DNA from: Lachnospiraceae bacterium UBA7205
Lineage (GTDB): Bacteria > Bacillota > Clostridia > Lachnospirales > Lachnospiraceae
Direction: 5' to 3'
Assembly: GCA_002490665.1 (NCBI GenBank)
Contig: DKUL01000062.1
Span: 1-26,919, forward strand
Length of the DNA: 26,919 bases
Position numbers and translations under genes: made by a program. Numbering within the stretch: position 1 is the first letter of the stretch; the number at the start of each line of letters is the position of its first letter. This document shows, one piece after another, positions 8,017 to 16,738 of this stretch. The notes beneath the pieces were generated by a model. The model had not been told where the DNA came from, searched no databases, and was given only the letters and a program-made list of their open reading frames with translations.

Positions 8017-8895
8017 TCACTCAATGTTCTGTATCTGCTCCCTTACTTTCTCTATCTCTGTCTTTAAATCAATGCCGCGGTTGGAAATCGTAAGGTCATT
8101 TGCCTTGGAGAGTATGGTGTTTGCCTCCCTGTTCATCTCCTGCGCAATGAAATCCAGTTTCCTTCCTATGCTGCCCCCTTCAATCAGGGACTGCTTCATC
8201 GCCTCGATATGGCTTCTGAGACGCACCAGCTCCTCATCAACACAGACCTTGTCAGCATAAATTGTGACTTCCGTCAGAATCCTTGTCTCATCCACTGTGG
8301 CATCCCCAAGCATTTCATGGACTTTGTCTGTCAGCTTTCTCCTGTATTCGTCAATAATTTGCGGAGAGCGCTCCTCTATAAAAGAAACATGCTCCAGCAT
8401 CCCGTCCAGCTTTGCAATCAGGTCATCTGCAAGATTTTTCCCCTCCCTGATGCGGGTTTCCACAAAGCCTTCCGCGGCACCCCTGACTGCCTTTACCAGA
8501 CCGTTCCATATTTCCTCCTCGTCCAGGGTCTGTTCTTCCATGGAAAATACTTCCGGATACCGGGACAGCGTCGAGACCCTGATGTCATTGTCAAGCCCAA
8601 AATCCTCCGACATCGACCTGAGATATCCCATGTACTCCGCCGCAATGTCCTTATTGTATTTTATGCACACATTGCTCTCCGAAAAATCCTCATATGTGAT
8701 AAATATGTCAATTTTTCCGCGCTGTATATAATTTTTCAGCTCGTTTCTGATAGAACTTTCAAAAAAGCCGAGCTTTTTGGGCATCTTGATATTCACGTCA
8801 AGATAGCGGTGATTCACGGATTTCATCTCAATGGTATACTTGCGCTCACCCTCCGTTATCTCACATCTTCCAAAGCCTGTCATACTTTTAATCAT
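8017..8895 (-). CDS. yicC: YicC family endoribonuclease
   Basis: 292 aa. YicC/YloC proteins are stress-linked endoribonucleases; the E. coli protein affects turnover of the small RNA RyhB. The N-terminus MIKSMTGFGR and the EMKSVNHRYLDV motif (about residues 25-36) are diagnostic. The C-terminus has the family block KLDFIAQEMNREANTILSK followed by an EIEKVREQIQNIE ending. The frame extends 41 codons upstream, but the promoter lies inside that extension and GGGGG stands six bases before the ATG at 8895, so this start is chosen. First gene of the minus-strand group leading to pgsA. Confidence 0.95.
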   Translation of the reverse strand: MIKSMTGFGRCEITEGERKYTIEMKSVNHRYLDVNIKMPKKLGFFESSIRNELKNYIQRGKIDIFITYEDFSESNVCIKYNKDIAAEYMGYLRSMSEDFGLDNDIRVSTLSRYPEVFSMEEQTLDEEEIWNGLVKAVRGAAEGFVETRIREGKNLADDLIAKLDGMLEHVSFIEERSPQIIDEYRRKLTDKVHEMLGDATVDETRILTEVTIYADKVCVDEELVRLRSHIEAMKQSLIEGGSIGRKLDFIAQEMNREANTILSKANDLTISNRGIDLKTEIEKVREQIQNIE

Positions 8896-8955
8896 GTCAT
8901 TCCCCCTGACTGTTCCATGTTCCTGCTGGCTGTAATTTTGAACATATTCTTCTGT

Positions 8956-8984
8956 ATTATAGAATAAACCACTCCCCGCGTCAA
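8956..8984 (-). promoter_or_regulatory. Promoter of the yicC-remA-rpoZ-rimO-pgsA group
   Basis: Minus strand: TTGACG (8979-8984), 17-bp spacer, TATAAT (8956-8961). The leader to the yicC ATG is about 55 bases. Confidence 0.87.
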
Positions 8985-9071
8985 TATTTTTCGCTCTTGA
9001 ACTTGAAAACGCTGCCAAAAAATGCTATTGTAATTAAGTTATTACTACTTGTTCCATTTTTGTAATAATCT

Positions 9072-9211
9072 GGAGGAATAGTGTGAAAAAAGACATTTCA
9101 CCATCCTGATTTGTACGCCTGCTAAAGCAGGCAGATAGGAGTTAGTGTGAAAAATAAATTTTTCACACGGCAAATTTGTGCTTGCGCCCAAATTCGCGGG
9201 CAGTGGCAAGA
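9072..9211 (+). repeat. Two tandem, structured repeat units before the LtaS-like gene
   Basis: Unit 1 (9072-9132) and unit 2 (9137-9211) share one layout: GGAG, then TAGTGTGAAAAA, a short loop, TTTCAC, then ATTTGT and a GC-rich hairpin. In unit 2 the first hairpin is perfect (GTGTGAAAAA against TTTTTCACAC, 9145-9168). The second hairpins are GCCTGC-TAAA-GCAGGC (9117-9132) and CTTGCGCCC against GGGC...GCAAG (9181-9210). They may act as a leader regulator or be members of a repeat family. An in-frame GTG at 9147 lies inside unit 2. Confidence 0.6.
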
Positions 9212-9224
9212 ATGGAGGATTACT

Positions 9225-11039
9225 ATGAAAAAATTTATGGAAAAACACAAAAAACTGATATGGTGCCTGCGGAATTTTATCCCCATGATACTGTTTCCGG
9301 TGGCAAATTTTTACCTTTTTGAATGGTACACGCACAACCCATGGGAAACCATGAAGGTTCCCATACAGTTCCTTAATATATACTGTTTTGAGCTGCTTAT
9401 GGCAATGTTTCTATTTATATTCGGACGCCTGAAATGGTCTTTGCGCCTGCAAAGTATTTTTTTTATGGTTGTCGGGCTGGCAAACTACTATGTCATCAGC
9501 TTTCGTTCCGCACCGATTATGCCCTGGGACATCTACTCGATCGGAACTGCCATGAGTGTTGCGGGCAATTTTAAATATACCATTGAAAAGCAGACTGTTT
9601 TTGTCCTGATCGGATTTGTCCTGTTGATTCTGGCGGAATCGGTCGTCAACCTGGAGCTAAAGACCTCCAGTACGAGCTGGAAGAAACGCCTCTGGGCAGT
9701 GCGCATTGCCGGCGCGGCAGTATTTATCATGCTTTTTGGCAGCTTCACGCATATGCTCCATCTTGACAGCACGATACGCAAATACGGAATGTACGACAAA
9801 TTGTTTACACCGACTGTCATGAGCAAGCGGGACGGCACTGCCGTTGCATTTTTAATGGAATTAAAGTATGTCTCCGTGGACAAGCCTGATAATTACAGCG
9901 CCGCATCCGTCAGCCAGATCCTTGAGCCTTATACGGATAACAGTGCGGCAGTCCCTGATTCCACGCCCAACATCATTGTCATCATGAACGAGGCATTTTC
10001 TGACCCTGCCATCCTCGGGGCGTTTGAGACCAATGAGGACTATATGCCATATGTCCATTCCATATTAAATGGGGATGTTGACAATACAATCTCCGGTTAC
10101 CTGAATGTATCCGTGCTTGGTGGAAATACTGCTAATACGGAATTTGAATTTCTGACTGGAAACACAATGGCCTTTCTGCCCCAGGGAAGCGTGGCGTATC
10201 AGCAGTATCTCAAAAAGGAGACGCCCTCTCTCGCCTCCCATCTAAAGGCGCTGGGTTACGAGACGATTGCCACGCACCCTTACAACAGCACAGGTTGGGA
10301 CCGGAACAAGGTTTACCCGCTCCTTGGATTTGACGAAATGTACTTTATAAAGGATTATAAAAATCCGGAACGGGTCCGAAAATATGTAAGTGACAAGGCA
10401 TGCTATGACAAGATTATTAAAATGTACGAATCAAAGCCTGACAATACGCCATTTTTTGTATTCAACGTCACGATGCAGAACCACTCGTCCTATACCGATG
10501 AATTTGACAATTTTCATCCGGATATCAAAGTTTCAGGAAGCAAGTCAAAGTCACTGAACAATTATCTGTCCCTCATGAAAATATCTGACGAATCCATCCG
10601 GTACCTGACGGAATACTTTTCGGGTGAAGATGAGGACACCATCATTGTGTTTTTCGGCGACCATCAGCCCACAAATTCTGTCGTTTCAAATGTCTGGAAG
10701 CTGAATGGGAAGGACGGAAACGAACTGTCTGACGAGGACGAGGCAAACCGCTACAAAGTCCCTTATTTTATCTGGTGTAATTTTGACATTGAAAATAAGA
10801 CAGATGCCGATACAAGCACCAACTTTCTTGCCACAGAGATTCTTGAAACGGCAGGCATTCCAATGAATGCGTATGAACAGTACCTGGATAAGCTGTCAGA
10901 AAATTATCCGGTCGTGACATCCATACGCGCCGAAAACGCCAGCGGAAAAAGCACCGATGTCAAAAATGTAATGGGCGAGTTAAATAATTATGCCATTTTA
11001 CAGTATCACTGTCTGTTTGGCAAAACGGCTCTACACTAA
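9225..11039 (+). CDS. LTA synthase family phosphoglycerol transferase
   Basis: 604 aa. Several membrane helices fill residues 12-180; an extracellular alkaline-phosphatase-fold (sulfatase) domain runs from about 246 to 560. The LtaS catalytic set is visible: E256 in NEAFSD, nucleophile T302 in GGNTANTEF, H420, and D479-H480 in FFGDHQP. LtaS enzymes move glycerol phosphate from phosphatidylglycerol onto a growing polymer on the outer membrane face. The substrate here is inferred; other clostridial homologues may modify different glycans. The start at 9225 has GGAGG six bases upstream. A GTG at 9147 with AGGAG would add 26 residues but lies in the repeat leader. yfhO follows after 19 bp. Confidence 0.9.
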   Translation: MKKFMEKHKKLIWCLRNFIPMILFPVANFYLFEWYTHNPWETMKVPIQFLNIYCFELLMAMFLFIFGRLKWSLRLQSIFFMVVGLANYYVISFRSAPIMPWDIYSIGTAMSVAGNFKYTIEKQTVFVLIGFVLLILAESVVNLELKTSSTSWKKRLWAVRIAGAAVFIMLFGSFTHMLHLDSTIRKYGMYDKLFTPTVMSKRDGTAVAFLMELKYVSVDKPDNYSAASVSQILEPYTDNSAAVPDSTPNIIVIMNEAFSDPAILGAFETNEDYMPYVHSILNGDVDNTISGYLNVSVLGGNTANTEFEFLTGNTMAFLPQGSVAYQQYLKKETPSLASHLKALGYETIATHPYNSTGWDRNKVYPLLGFDEMYFIKDYKNPERVRKYVSDKACYDKIIKMYESKPDNTPFFVFNVTMQNHSSYTDEFDNFHPDIKVSGSKSKSLNNYLSLMKISDESIRYLTEYFSGEDEDTIIVFFGDHQPTNSVVSNVWKLNGKDGNELSDEDEANRYKVPYFIWCNFDIENKTDADTSTNFLATEILETAGIPMNAYEQYLDKLSENYPVVTSIRAENASGKSTDVKNVMGELNNYAILQYHCLFGKTALH

Positions 11040-11058
11040 AAACCGGAGGGTAACTGCT

Positions 11059-13782
11059 ATGAAACTGAAACAGAAATCAAAACAAACCCAGAAACCATAT
11101 TGCAGAATCGACAGGCTGTATCTCTTGTCGTTTTTGCTTCCGACTCTCATTATGTTAGTAATTTTTATCATCAGAAAAATATATCCGTTTGGTGAGCGTT
11201 CCTTCCTCCATATTGACATGTACCATCAGTATTTTCCTTTTCTGGTGGAATTTTATCACAAGCTGAAAAGTGGCGAAAGTCTGTTTTACTCATGGAATAC
11301 GGGGATTGGTTCCAATTTCCTCGCACTTTACGTGTACTATCTGGCAAGCCCTTTTAACTGGCTCTGTGTCCTCATTCCTGAGAAATTCCTTATGGAGTTT
11401 TTGTCGTACCTGGTGGTCTTAAAAACTGGGATGTGTGGTCTGTCCTTCACATATTATATAAGGAAGCATTTTCACAGCAGTTCCTGGAGCATCCTGTGCT
11501 TTTCACTGTTCTATGCACTGTCCGGTTTCATGGCTGCATACAACTGGGACGTGATGTGGCTTGACGTCGTCGTCCTTGCACCACTCATCATACTTGGCGT
11601 TGAGCGGCTTGTGAATGAGGGCAAATGCTATCTGTACTGCATCACTCTCGGACTTTCAATTTTATCGAACTACTATCTTTCCATTATGCTGTGCATCTTC
11701 CTTGTACTTTACTTCTTTGTGCTTTTGATTGCACGGCAGCCTTCCGCAGATGGCAGCTCTGCGCCTCTTGCCTTTCCAAGGCTGGACAAGATACAAAACT
11801 TTTATGCGAAAGCGGTTATCCGCTTTGGTGTTTTTTCCCTGCTTGCCGGCGGTATGGGTGCAATTCTTCTGCTTCCGGAGCTTGCCGCGCTCCGCTTTAC
11901 CGAATTCAGCGACATTAATTTTCCGACCAAGGTCAAGACCTATTTTTCCGTGATCGACATGCTTGCCAGACACTGTTTCAACGTCACGGTGGAGACAGGG
12001 CTTGACCACTGGCCGAATATCTATTGCGGTGTCGCGGTGTATTTGCTGCTTCCGCTCTATGTCATGCAGAAGAAAATCCCGCTGCGTGAAAAAGCGCCCA
12101 AGCTTATCCTGCTGGCTTTTATACTGATTAGTTTTTCGACCAACACGCTGAATTTTATCTGGCATGGGCTGAACTATCCCGATTCGCTGCCGGCAAGACA
12201 GTCATTTCTGTACATTTTCCTTCTCCTTACTGTGTGCTATGAAGCCCTGATGCATATACGGGAACACTCCGGGAACGAAATGATGTCCTTGTTTCTGGGG
12301 ATTCTGTTCTTTATTCTGCTGTGCGAAAAGCTGATAACGGATGACTCCTTTACTGGCGCTTGTTTTCTGGTCACTGGAATCTTCCTATTAATATATGCCG
12401 GCTTTATTCATTATTACAGGAATTATTACCACAACCCGGATAAAAACCGGGGAACTGTCAACAAACTGTTCTGCTGCTGCCTTATCCTCGCAGCCATTGC
12501 GGAATCAGGGGTGAACACTTACCTGACGAGCGTCCCCACCGTGTCGCGCACGACGTACCTATCCAACCACGACTCGTACCAGATACTGACTGACAGAACT
12601 GTCCAAAACGAGGAGAATGATTTCTTCCGGTTTGAGAAATTTGCGCGCAGGACGCAGAATGACGCGATGCTGATTGGCTTCCATGGCGGTTCCTACTTTT
12701 CATCGACCCTGAACTCCCTTGTATCGGATTTTTATGAAAAATATGGCATGAAGGGAAGCCGTGTCAACTACTGTTATGATGGTGCCACGCCGGTGACTGC
12801 CGCACTGCTGACAAACCGTTACATGCTGTATACGATTGACAGGGGCTATGACAGCCTGTTTGAACTTGCTGATACGGAAGGGAAGCTATATCTTTACAAA
12901 AACAATTATGCACTTCCGCTCGGATATATGGTGACAGAGGATGACACAGACGATGAACATCTGCAAGCCCCCGAAAACCAGCCCGGCGAAGCTGTTCCTA
13001 CTGACAATGACGAGGAATTTATCACAGACGATATGTTCATGGATTCCTCCTTAAATGAACTTTTCAGTGACGCGGAAGAAATCGAGGATAATCTCCATGA
13101 GGATGACAAAATTGACAAGAGCCTGAATCCAGTCCAGCGCCAGAATAAGCTGGTTCGTCATCTTGGCATCAATGATGAGGTTTTTGTCCAGATTGAGACA
13201 GAATCCAGCGGAGACCGGGCAGATATTTATATTGACAAGGATGCCCACTATTACGCTTATGCACCCAACACAAAAGTTGATACAATTAAGCTAACCTACG
13301 AGGAGCAATCCAAAAGCTTCAGCCAGATAAAGAAAAAGTACATTCTTGACCTTGGCTACCATAAGGCGGGGGAACGGTTGTCACTGAAATCGGAAAACGG
13401 CGAATCCCTGAACCTGACGGCATATCAGGTGAATGAATCCGTGCTGTCACAGTTTATCAGCCGCCTGAGCCGTCAGACCCTTACCATTGACAGTTATGAT
13501 GAAACATCCTTAAAAGGACATATTTCTGTAACATCCGCCGGTCAGCTGGTTCTTTCCATTCCCTATGACCCCGGCTGGACTTTATATGTAGATGGCGTGA
13601 AAACAAACATGGATTTATTTGAGGATACCTTTATCAGCACATATCTCGGGGAAGGCTCTCATTCAATAGAGCTTAAATATTTTCCAAGGGGATTTATACC
13701 AGGCGTGATTGTATCCGCCGTATGTGTTGTTTTGTTTGCCGGTCTGCTGTATATCGAGCGCCTACACAAAAAAAACAACTAA
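11059..13782 (+). CDS. yfhO: YfhO family membrane protein (GT-C-like glycosyltransferase)
   Basis: 907 aa, with many membrane helices over the first 480 residues and a soluble C-terminal part closed by one helix. The first loop has the family signature SWNTGIGSNF...YLASPFNWL. YfhO/GtcA-linked proteins in other Firmicutes add sugars to (lipo)teichoic acids on the outer membrane face, which fits the LtaS-like partner 19 bp upstream. Unusual is a strongly acidic stretch at about residues 623-693 (many Asp/Glu, several Pro), probably an inserted flexible linker. Near the C-terminus, IPYDPGWTLYVDG and YFPRGFIPG are also family-like. The start at 11059 has GGAGGG eight bases upstream; the frame extends 23 codons into the previous gene. 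Confidence 0.9.
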   Translation: MKLKQKSKQTQKPYCRIDRLYLLSFLLPTLIMLVIFIIRKIYPFGERSFLHIDMYHQYFPFLVEFYHKLKSGESLFYSWNTGIGSNFLALYVYYLASPFNWLCVLIPEKFLMEFLSYLVVLKTGMCGLSFTYYIRKHFHSSSWSILCFSLFYALSGFMAAYNWDVMWLDVVVLAPLIILGVERLVNEGKCYLYCITLGLSILSNYYLSIMLCIFLVLYFFVLLIARQPSADGSSAPLAFPRLDKIQNFYAKAVIRFGVFSLLAGGMGAILLLPELAALRFTEFSDINFPTKVKTYFSVIDMLARHCFNVTVETGLDHWPNIYCGVAVYLLLPLYVMQKKIPLREKAPKLILLAFILISFSTNTLNFIWHGLNYPDSLPARQSFLYIFLLLTVCYEALMHIREHSGNEMMSLFLGILFFILLCEKLITDDSFTGACFLVTGIFLLIYAGFIHYYRNYYHNPDKNRGTVNKLFCCCLILAAIAESGVNTYLTSVPTVSRTTYLSNHDSYQILTDRTVQNEENDFFRFEKFARRTQNDAMLIGFHGGSYFSSTLNSLVSDFYEKYGMKGSRVNYCYDGATPVTAALLTNRYMLYTIDRGYDSLFELADTEGKLYLYKNNYALPLGYMVTEDDTDDEHLQAPENQPGEAVPTDNDEEFITDDMFMDSSLNELFSDAEEIEDNLHEDDKIDKSLNPVQRQNKLVRHLGINDEVFVQIETESSGDRADIYIDKDAHYYAYAPNTKVDTIKLTYEEQSKSFSQIKKKYILDLGYHKAGERLSLKSENGESLNLTAYQVNESVLSQFISRLSRQTLTIDSYDETSLKGHISVTSAGQLVLSIPYDPGWTLYVDGVKTNMDLFEDTFISTYLGEGSHSIELKYFPRGFIPGVIVSAVCVVLFAGLLYIERLHKKNN

Positions 13783-13786
13783 AAAA

Positions 13787-13842
13787 CAGCCTCGCTACAA
13801 GAAGAAAAAGGATTCGTCTCTTGCAGCGAGGCTGCTCTTTAT
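13787..13842 (+). terminator. Terminator of the ltaS-like/yfhO operon
   Basis: CAGCCTCGCT (13787-13796) pairs perfectly with AGCGAGGCTG (13825-13834), followed by CTCTTTATT. It starts 5 bp after the yfhO stop. Confidence 0.87.
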
Positions 13843-13878
13843 TCGAGTAAACGCTAAAAGCATCTGCGTTAACCATAC

Positions 13879-14253
13879 TTACGGTTCAAGTATTTTTGAG
13901 TCTTTCTGCCGAAGCTCTGAGAATTCATAAAGAATATTGATAACCTTGCGAACATTTGGCAGTTCATCTTTGTCAAACATGGTTATGACATCATCCATGC
14001 ATTGTTCCTGACAAATTTTTCCTATGCTGCAGTAACCTAACAGGTAATCGCAGCTCACATTAAGTTCTTTTGCTATTTTATAAAGAATATTCGCGTTAAA
14101 TCCCTTGACGCCACTCTCTATTTCATATAAAAACTTTACTGATATGTTTGTATTCTTTGCGACATCTTCCCTCGTAAGGTTCTTTTCACACCGCACTTTT
14201 TGAATCCGTCTGCCTACTCTTGTAAAAAATTTATCATCCTCATCCTTTTTCAT
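13879..14253 (-). CDS. XRE family transcriptional regulator (124 aa)
   Basis: Lambda-repressor-like helix-turn-helix protein. The HTH covers about residues 8-70: RVGRRIQKVRCEKNLTREDVA, then ISVKFLYEIESG as recognition region, then INxLxxIAKxLNVSCDYLL-type closure. The remaining 50 residues are a short unknown domain with two Cys. The start at 14253 has AAGGAAG upstream; the frame runs 30 codons further but without a comparable site. It is convergent with yfhO and divergent from the 43-aa peptide gene at 14514, so it may control the shared intergenic region. Target unknown. Confidence 0.85.
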   Translation of the reverse strand: MKKDEDDKFFTRVGRRIQKVRCEKNLTREDVAKNTNISVKFLYEIESGVKGFNANILYKIAKELNVSCDYLLGYCSIGKICQEQCMDDVITMFDKDELPNVRKVINILYEFSELRQKDSKILEP

Positions 14254-14385
14254 TTGTATCTTCCTTTCTTTCATAAAAATATTTGCACAGGTACTTTTTC
14301 CTGCTTCTTCTGCATACTTATAAGATACAATAACATAGGACATAATGAAATGACGTTATGCGACTAAATTTTACTCACGAAACGA

Positions 14386-14439
14386 CATTAACATTTTGCA
14401 TATGATGTTATAAAATGTACATGTTTAGGAATATTTTAC
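14386..14439 (+). promoter_or_regulatory. Putative promoter and operator of the 43-aa peptide gene
   Basis: A TATAAA -10-like box lies at 14409-14414, with only poor -35 candidates at 14386-14393. Directly downstream is a motif starting GTACATGTTTAGGAA and ending TATTTTAC (14417-14439). A closely related motif lies before the large regulator gene (16470-16494, minus strand). ACATTTT (14391-14397) and AAAATGT (14412-14418) form an inverted repeat around the -10 box. Confidence 0.5.
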
Positions 14440-14513
14440 CATGAAAACAAGGGTTGCTATTTACTTAAAGAAACAGACTGCGTAATGGAACAATGCAGAA
14501 ACGGAGGTTAACG

Positions 14514-14645
14514 ATGAAAAAAGAACTTATGACAGCTTTATTTGTAGCCAGTATATTATGTCTTTCAATATTTAAAATATCTGTTCCGGACAGTACAGAT
14601 ACAGGAATTTCCATTTGTTGTGATTTAATGGATGATTTTAATTAA
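14514..14645 (+). CDS. 43-aa leader-like peptide next to a tandem-HTH regulator
   Basis: A small gene with GGAGG seven bases before the ATG. The product starts MKKELMTALFVASILCLSIF, a basic start followed by a hydrophobic helix to about residue 24, like a signal or leader sequence. The C-terminal half is polar and acidic and ends ISICCDLMDDFN with two adjacent Cys. No proper lipobox is visible. Its stop overlaps by three bases the stop of the 604-aa regulator on the other strand. This layout, a small exported-looking peptide beside a large HTH regulator with probable helical repeats, resembles RRNPP-type signalling pairs (such as PapR/PlcR). That role is inference; the peptide could instead be a small membrane protein. 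Confidence 0.68.
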   Translation: MKKELMTALFVASILCLSIFKISVPDSTDTGISICCDLMDDFN

Positions 14646-16456
14646 AATTCCGGCTTCACGCCGTATTGCCCTAAGAATTTTTTAATATCTTTTTTATTTC
14701 TTTCTCTATTATATAAATCACTTATAAAATATGCCGCAAGGCATATTTTTATATTTTCCCGCATGTCCTGTTCGTCGTGACAATTTTTATGTATATTACT
14801 CCATCCCTTTTCATATACAAGCGTATCTAATTTGTCTCCTCTCTCCGATTGCAATGCAATCTTTATCCCTCTGTCTGCCTTTTCAATAGCCTCGTCATAT
14901 TCCTCTAAATCAGTAAGCAGATTTTTCCATGTTGCCAGCAACATCACTGCCTCTTCTGCACGTTCGGTCAAGTCTATCGCACTTTTCTCCAATGTCTCAT
15001 AGACGCTGGCTATAATATGTACTCCAATATCGCTTTTCCTCTGCAGCCGATATGAAATAGCAATCTGATTTAACAACGTGATTTCTTCTTTTGAGTAAAA
15101 GTGTACTATGCTTTCATGTATATTCCAATTGGGCACTGTTAAGTGCAATGCCTTTATGGCAGTATCCTGAAATTGGTCACAAGTTTTCTGTCCGGTTCTG
15201 TACAGTAAAACATTTTCCACTTCCATTAGGTACTGCTGATTTTTTATCTGTTCAAAATCCAATAATTGTTTCTGTTTTTTTAGAACCATCTCCATCTTTT
15301 CCCAGTCACCAAATTTACTTGCCAGAATGCCCTGTCTTGCAAGCATCAGGCACTCGTAATTATCCGTGACAAGCATTGATGTATACCATCCATAAGGTAT
15401 GTCCAGGCGCTGCATCAGCTTTTCATAGTTGCTCTTTCTGATTCCCCTTGCGCCGCTCTCTATCCGTGCATAAGAACCGACATCACATATGTCCTCACTG
15501 ACCTCCTCGCGGTTCAGATTTCTTTCCTCCCGGTATGTCTTCAAAATTTCGTTCAATAGCAATACTTCCTGGTCAAATTCCTCCAAAAGTTTATCCTTCC
15601 TGCCGCTTTTCATCCCCTGTGCCTTATAGACCTCCTGTAACGCCCAGTGCTGCATCTTGTATCTGCGCGCATCTTTCAGGCTTATTTTCTGTAACGCATC
15701 ACCCATCATTTTTAATAATTCGGGTAGTTCCTGTATTCTTCCGTTCCCGGTCAGCAGGGAAATCGCCTTTCTGCAATATTCAATTTTTTCAAAAATATTT
15801 TCATCTATATACTTACAGTAAAGACAGACTGCCCTGGGATACACCTTCACTCTTTCGCTCTCGTCGACCGTGTAGCGTTCAATATAATCCAAGCATGCCC
15901 GCAATTCGGTTTTTATGTTTATGCCCATTCCTCCTTTTGTCTGCAGATACAGAAGAATGTAACTTATTTCTGTACTGCCAATGAAGCTTTCCCTCCCCAG
16001 TCCGTCATCATAATCTGTGACCGTAATCTTAATTGCCTCTTTCATTTTGTCCACGTCCTGACGTATATACCCTTGAATATACTGGTAAAACTGCTCCTGG
16101 AGTCCCCTATGGCAAGTGCGGTCCTTTGCCTCCGGCGCCTGGAAAAGTTCTTTTAGCCTTTTTTGCCGCACGGCATCATCATCCTCCTGGAGCGCAACAA
16201 ATATTTTTCTTTTCCACAAAAAATATTGGTATTCCTTTTTGGTCAGCAATGTGATGAAATGATCCGGAGACTTCCCCAGTCTCTGTAAAATCAGGTTTAA
16301 AGACAATCTGTCCGGAATACATGTCCACAACTCATATCGGGACATCATTTTCTGAGAACAAATTCCATTGCATATTTTTTCCTGGGTAATGCCCTGCTGT
16401 TCCCGTATATTCATTATCATCTGACCTATGGTATATGTAAAGCTGCCAGCAACCAT
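14642..16456 (-). CDS. Large transcriptional regulator with two HTH domains and a TPR-like region
   Basis: 604 aa. The first XRE-type HTH lies at about residues 8-69 (IGQMIMNIREQQGITQEKIC, then a loosely conserved half). A second, better preserved HTH is at about 302-359 (LNEILKTYREERNLNREEVS, then ARIESGARGI). Between and after them are helical, Leu/Tyr-rich segments that look like TPR or other alpha-solenoid repeats, the part that binds peptides in RRNPP regulators. The start at 16456 has AGGAGGTG upstream; an in-frame ATG 19 codons earlier lacks a site. It converges on the 43-aa peptide gene. A 30-bp palindrome and a motif shared with the peptide gene lie upstream, suggesting autoregulation. 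Ligand and targets are unknown. Confidence 0.82.
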   Translation of the reverse strand: MVAGSFTYTIGQMIMNIREQQGITQEKICNGICSQKMMSRYELWTCIPDRLSLNLILQRLGKSPDHFITLLTKKEYQYFLWKRKIFVALQEDDDAVRQKRLKELFQAPEAKDRTCHRGLQEQFYQYIQGYIRQDVDKMKEAIKITVTDYDDGLGRESFIGSTEISYILLYLQTKGGMGINIKTELRACLDYIERYTVDESERVKVYPRAVCLYCKYIDENIFEKIEYCRKAISLLTGNGRIQELPELLKMMGDALQKISLKDARRYKMQHWALQEVYKAQGMKSGRKDKLLEEFDQEVLLLNEILKTYREERNLNREEVSEDICDVGSYARIESGARGIRKSNYEKLMQRLDIPYGWYTSMLVTDNYECLMLARQGILASKFGDWEKMEMVLKKQKQLLDFEQIKNQQYLMEVENVLLYRTGQKTCDQFQDTAIKALHLTVPNWNIHESIVHFYSKEEITLLNQIAISYRLQRKSDIGVHIIASVYETLEKSAIDLTERAEEAVMLLATWKNLLTDLEEYDEAIEKADRGIKIALQSERGDKLDTLVYEKGWSNIHKNCHDEQDMRENIKICLAAYFISDLYNRERNKKDIKKFLGQYGVKPEF

Positions 16457-16469
16457 ACAGCACCTCCTC

Positions 16470-16494
16470 AAAAAATATTTTCTTAAAAATGTAC
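16470..16494 (-). promoter_or_regulatory. Shared operator-like motif before the large regulator
   Basis: On the minus strand it begins GTACATTTTTAAGAAAATA and ends TTTT, just before the AGGAGGTG site. It aligns with the 14417-14439 motif over about 20 positions with one 2-base indel. A common binding site for the regulator is inferred. Confidence 0.45.
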
Positions 16495-16531
16495 ATCTGC
16501 ACTTTTCATGCAATCCGCCTTAGTCGACATA

Positions 16532-16561
16532 TACATTTTACAAAATATTTTAGGAAAAGTA
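16532..16561. promoter_or_regulatory. 30-bp imperfect palindrome upstream of the large regulator
   Basis: The palindrome is centred on AAAATATTTT, with arms opening TACATTTT and closing AAAAGTA; about 22 of 30 positions are symmetric. The position, about 76 bp upstream of the regulator start, suits an operator or a promoter-proximal site. Confidence 0.5.
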
Positions 16562-16609
16562 CATACCAAATTGCACAAGAATAATCAAAAATTGTTACCA
16601 AAAATTTTC

Positions 16610-16638
16610 TTATCAATTGCGCCATCCTGTATTATAAT
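16610..16638 (+). promoter_or_regulatory. Putative promoter of the ribbon-helix-helix gene
   Basis: TTATCA (16610-16615), 17-bp spacer, TATAAT (16633-16638). The -10 is perfect and the -35 matches 4 of 6. The leader to the ATG at 16739 is about 95 bases. Confidence 0.65.
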
Positions 16639-16738
16639 ACTATTCCGTCATGGGACTTTGGGCTGGAAGCGTAATGTCTGCCTGAACCAAAGTTCTCAGC
16701 ATACATGTCAAATTACAAAAGAAAAAGGAGAAGTTATC

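Noticed and set aside
8209..8967. 252-codon plus-strand frame
   Set aside because: Antisense to yicC and crossing its promoter; a shadow.
9147..9224. Longer LtaS-like protein from the GTG at 9147
   Set aside because: AGGAG stands five bases upstream, but the extra 26 residues come from the repeat unit and the ATG at 9225 has a better site; kept only as an alternative.
9045..9335. 96-codon minus-strand frame over the ltaS-like start
   Set aside because: Product is low complexity and overlaps the repeat leader and the real start; no ribosome binding site seen.
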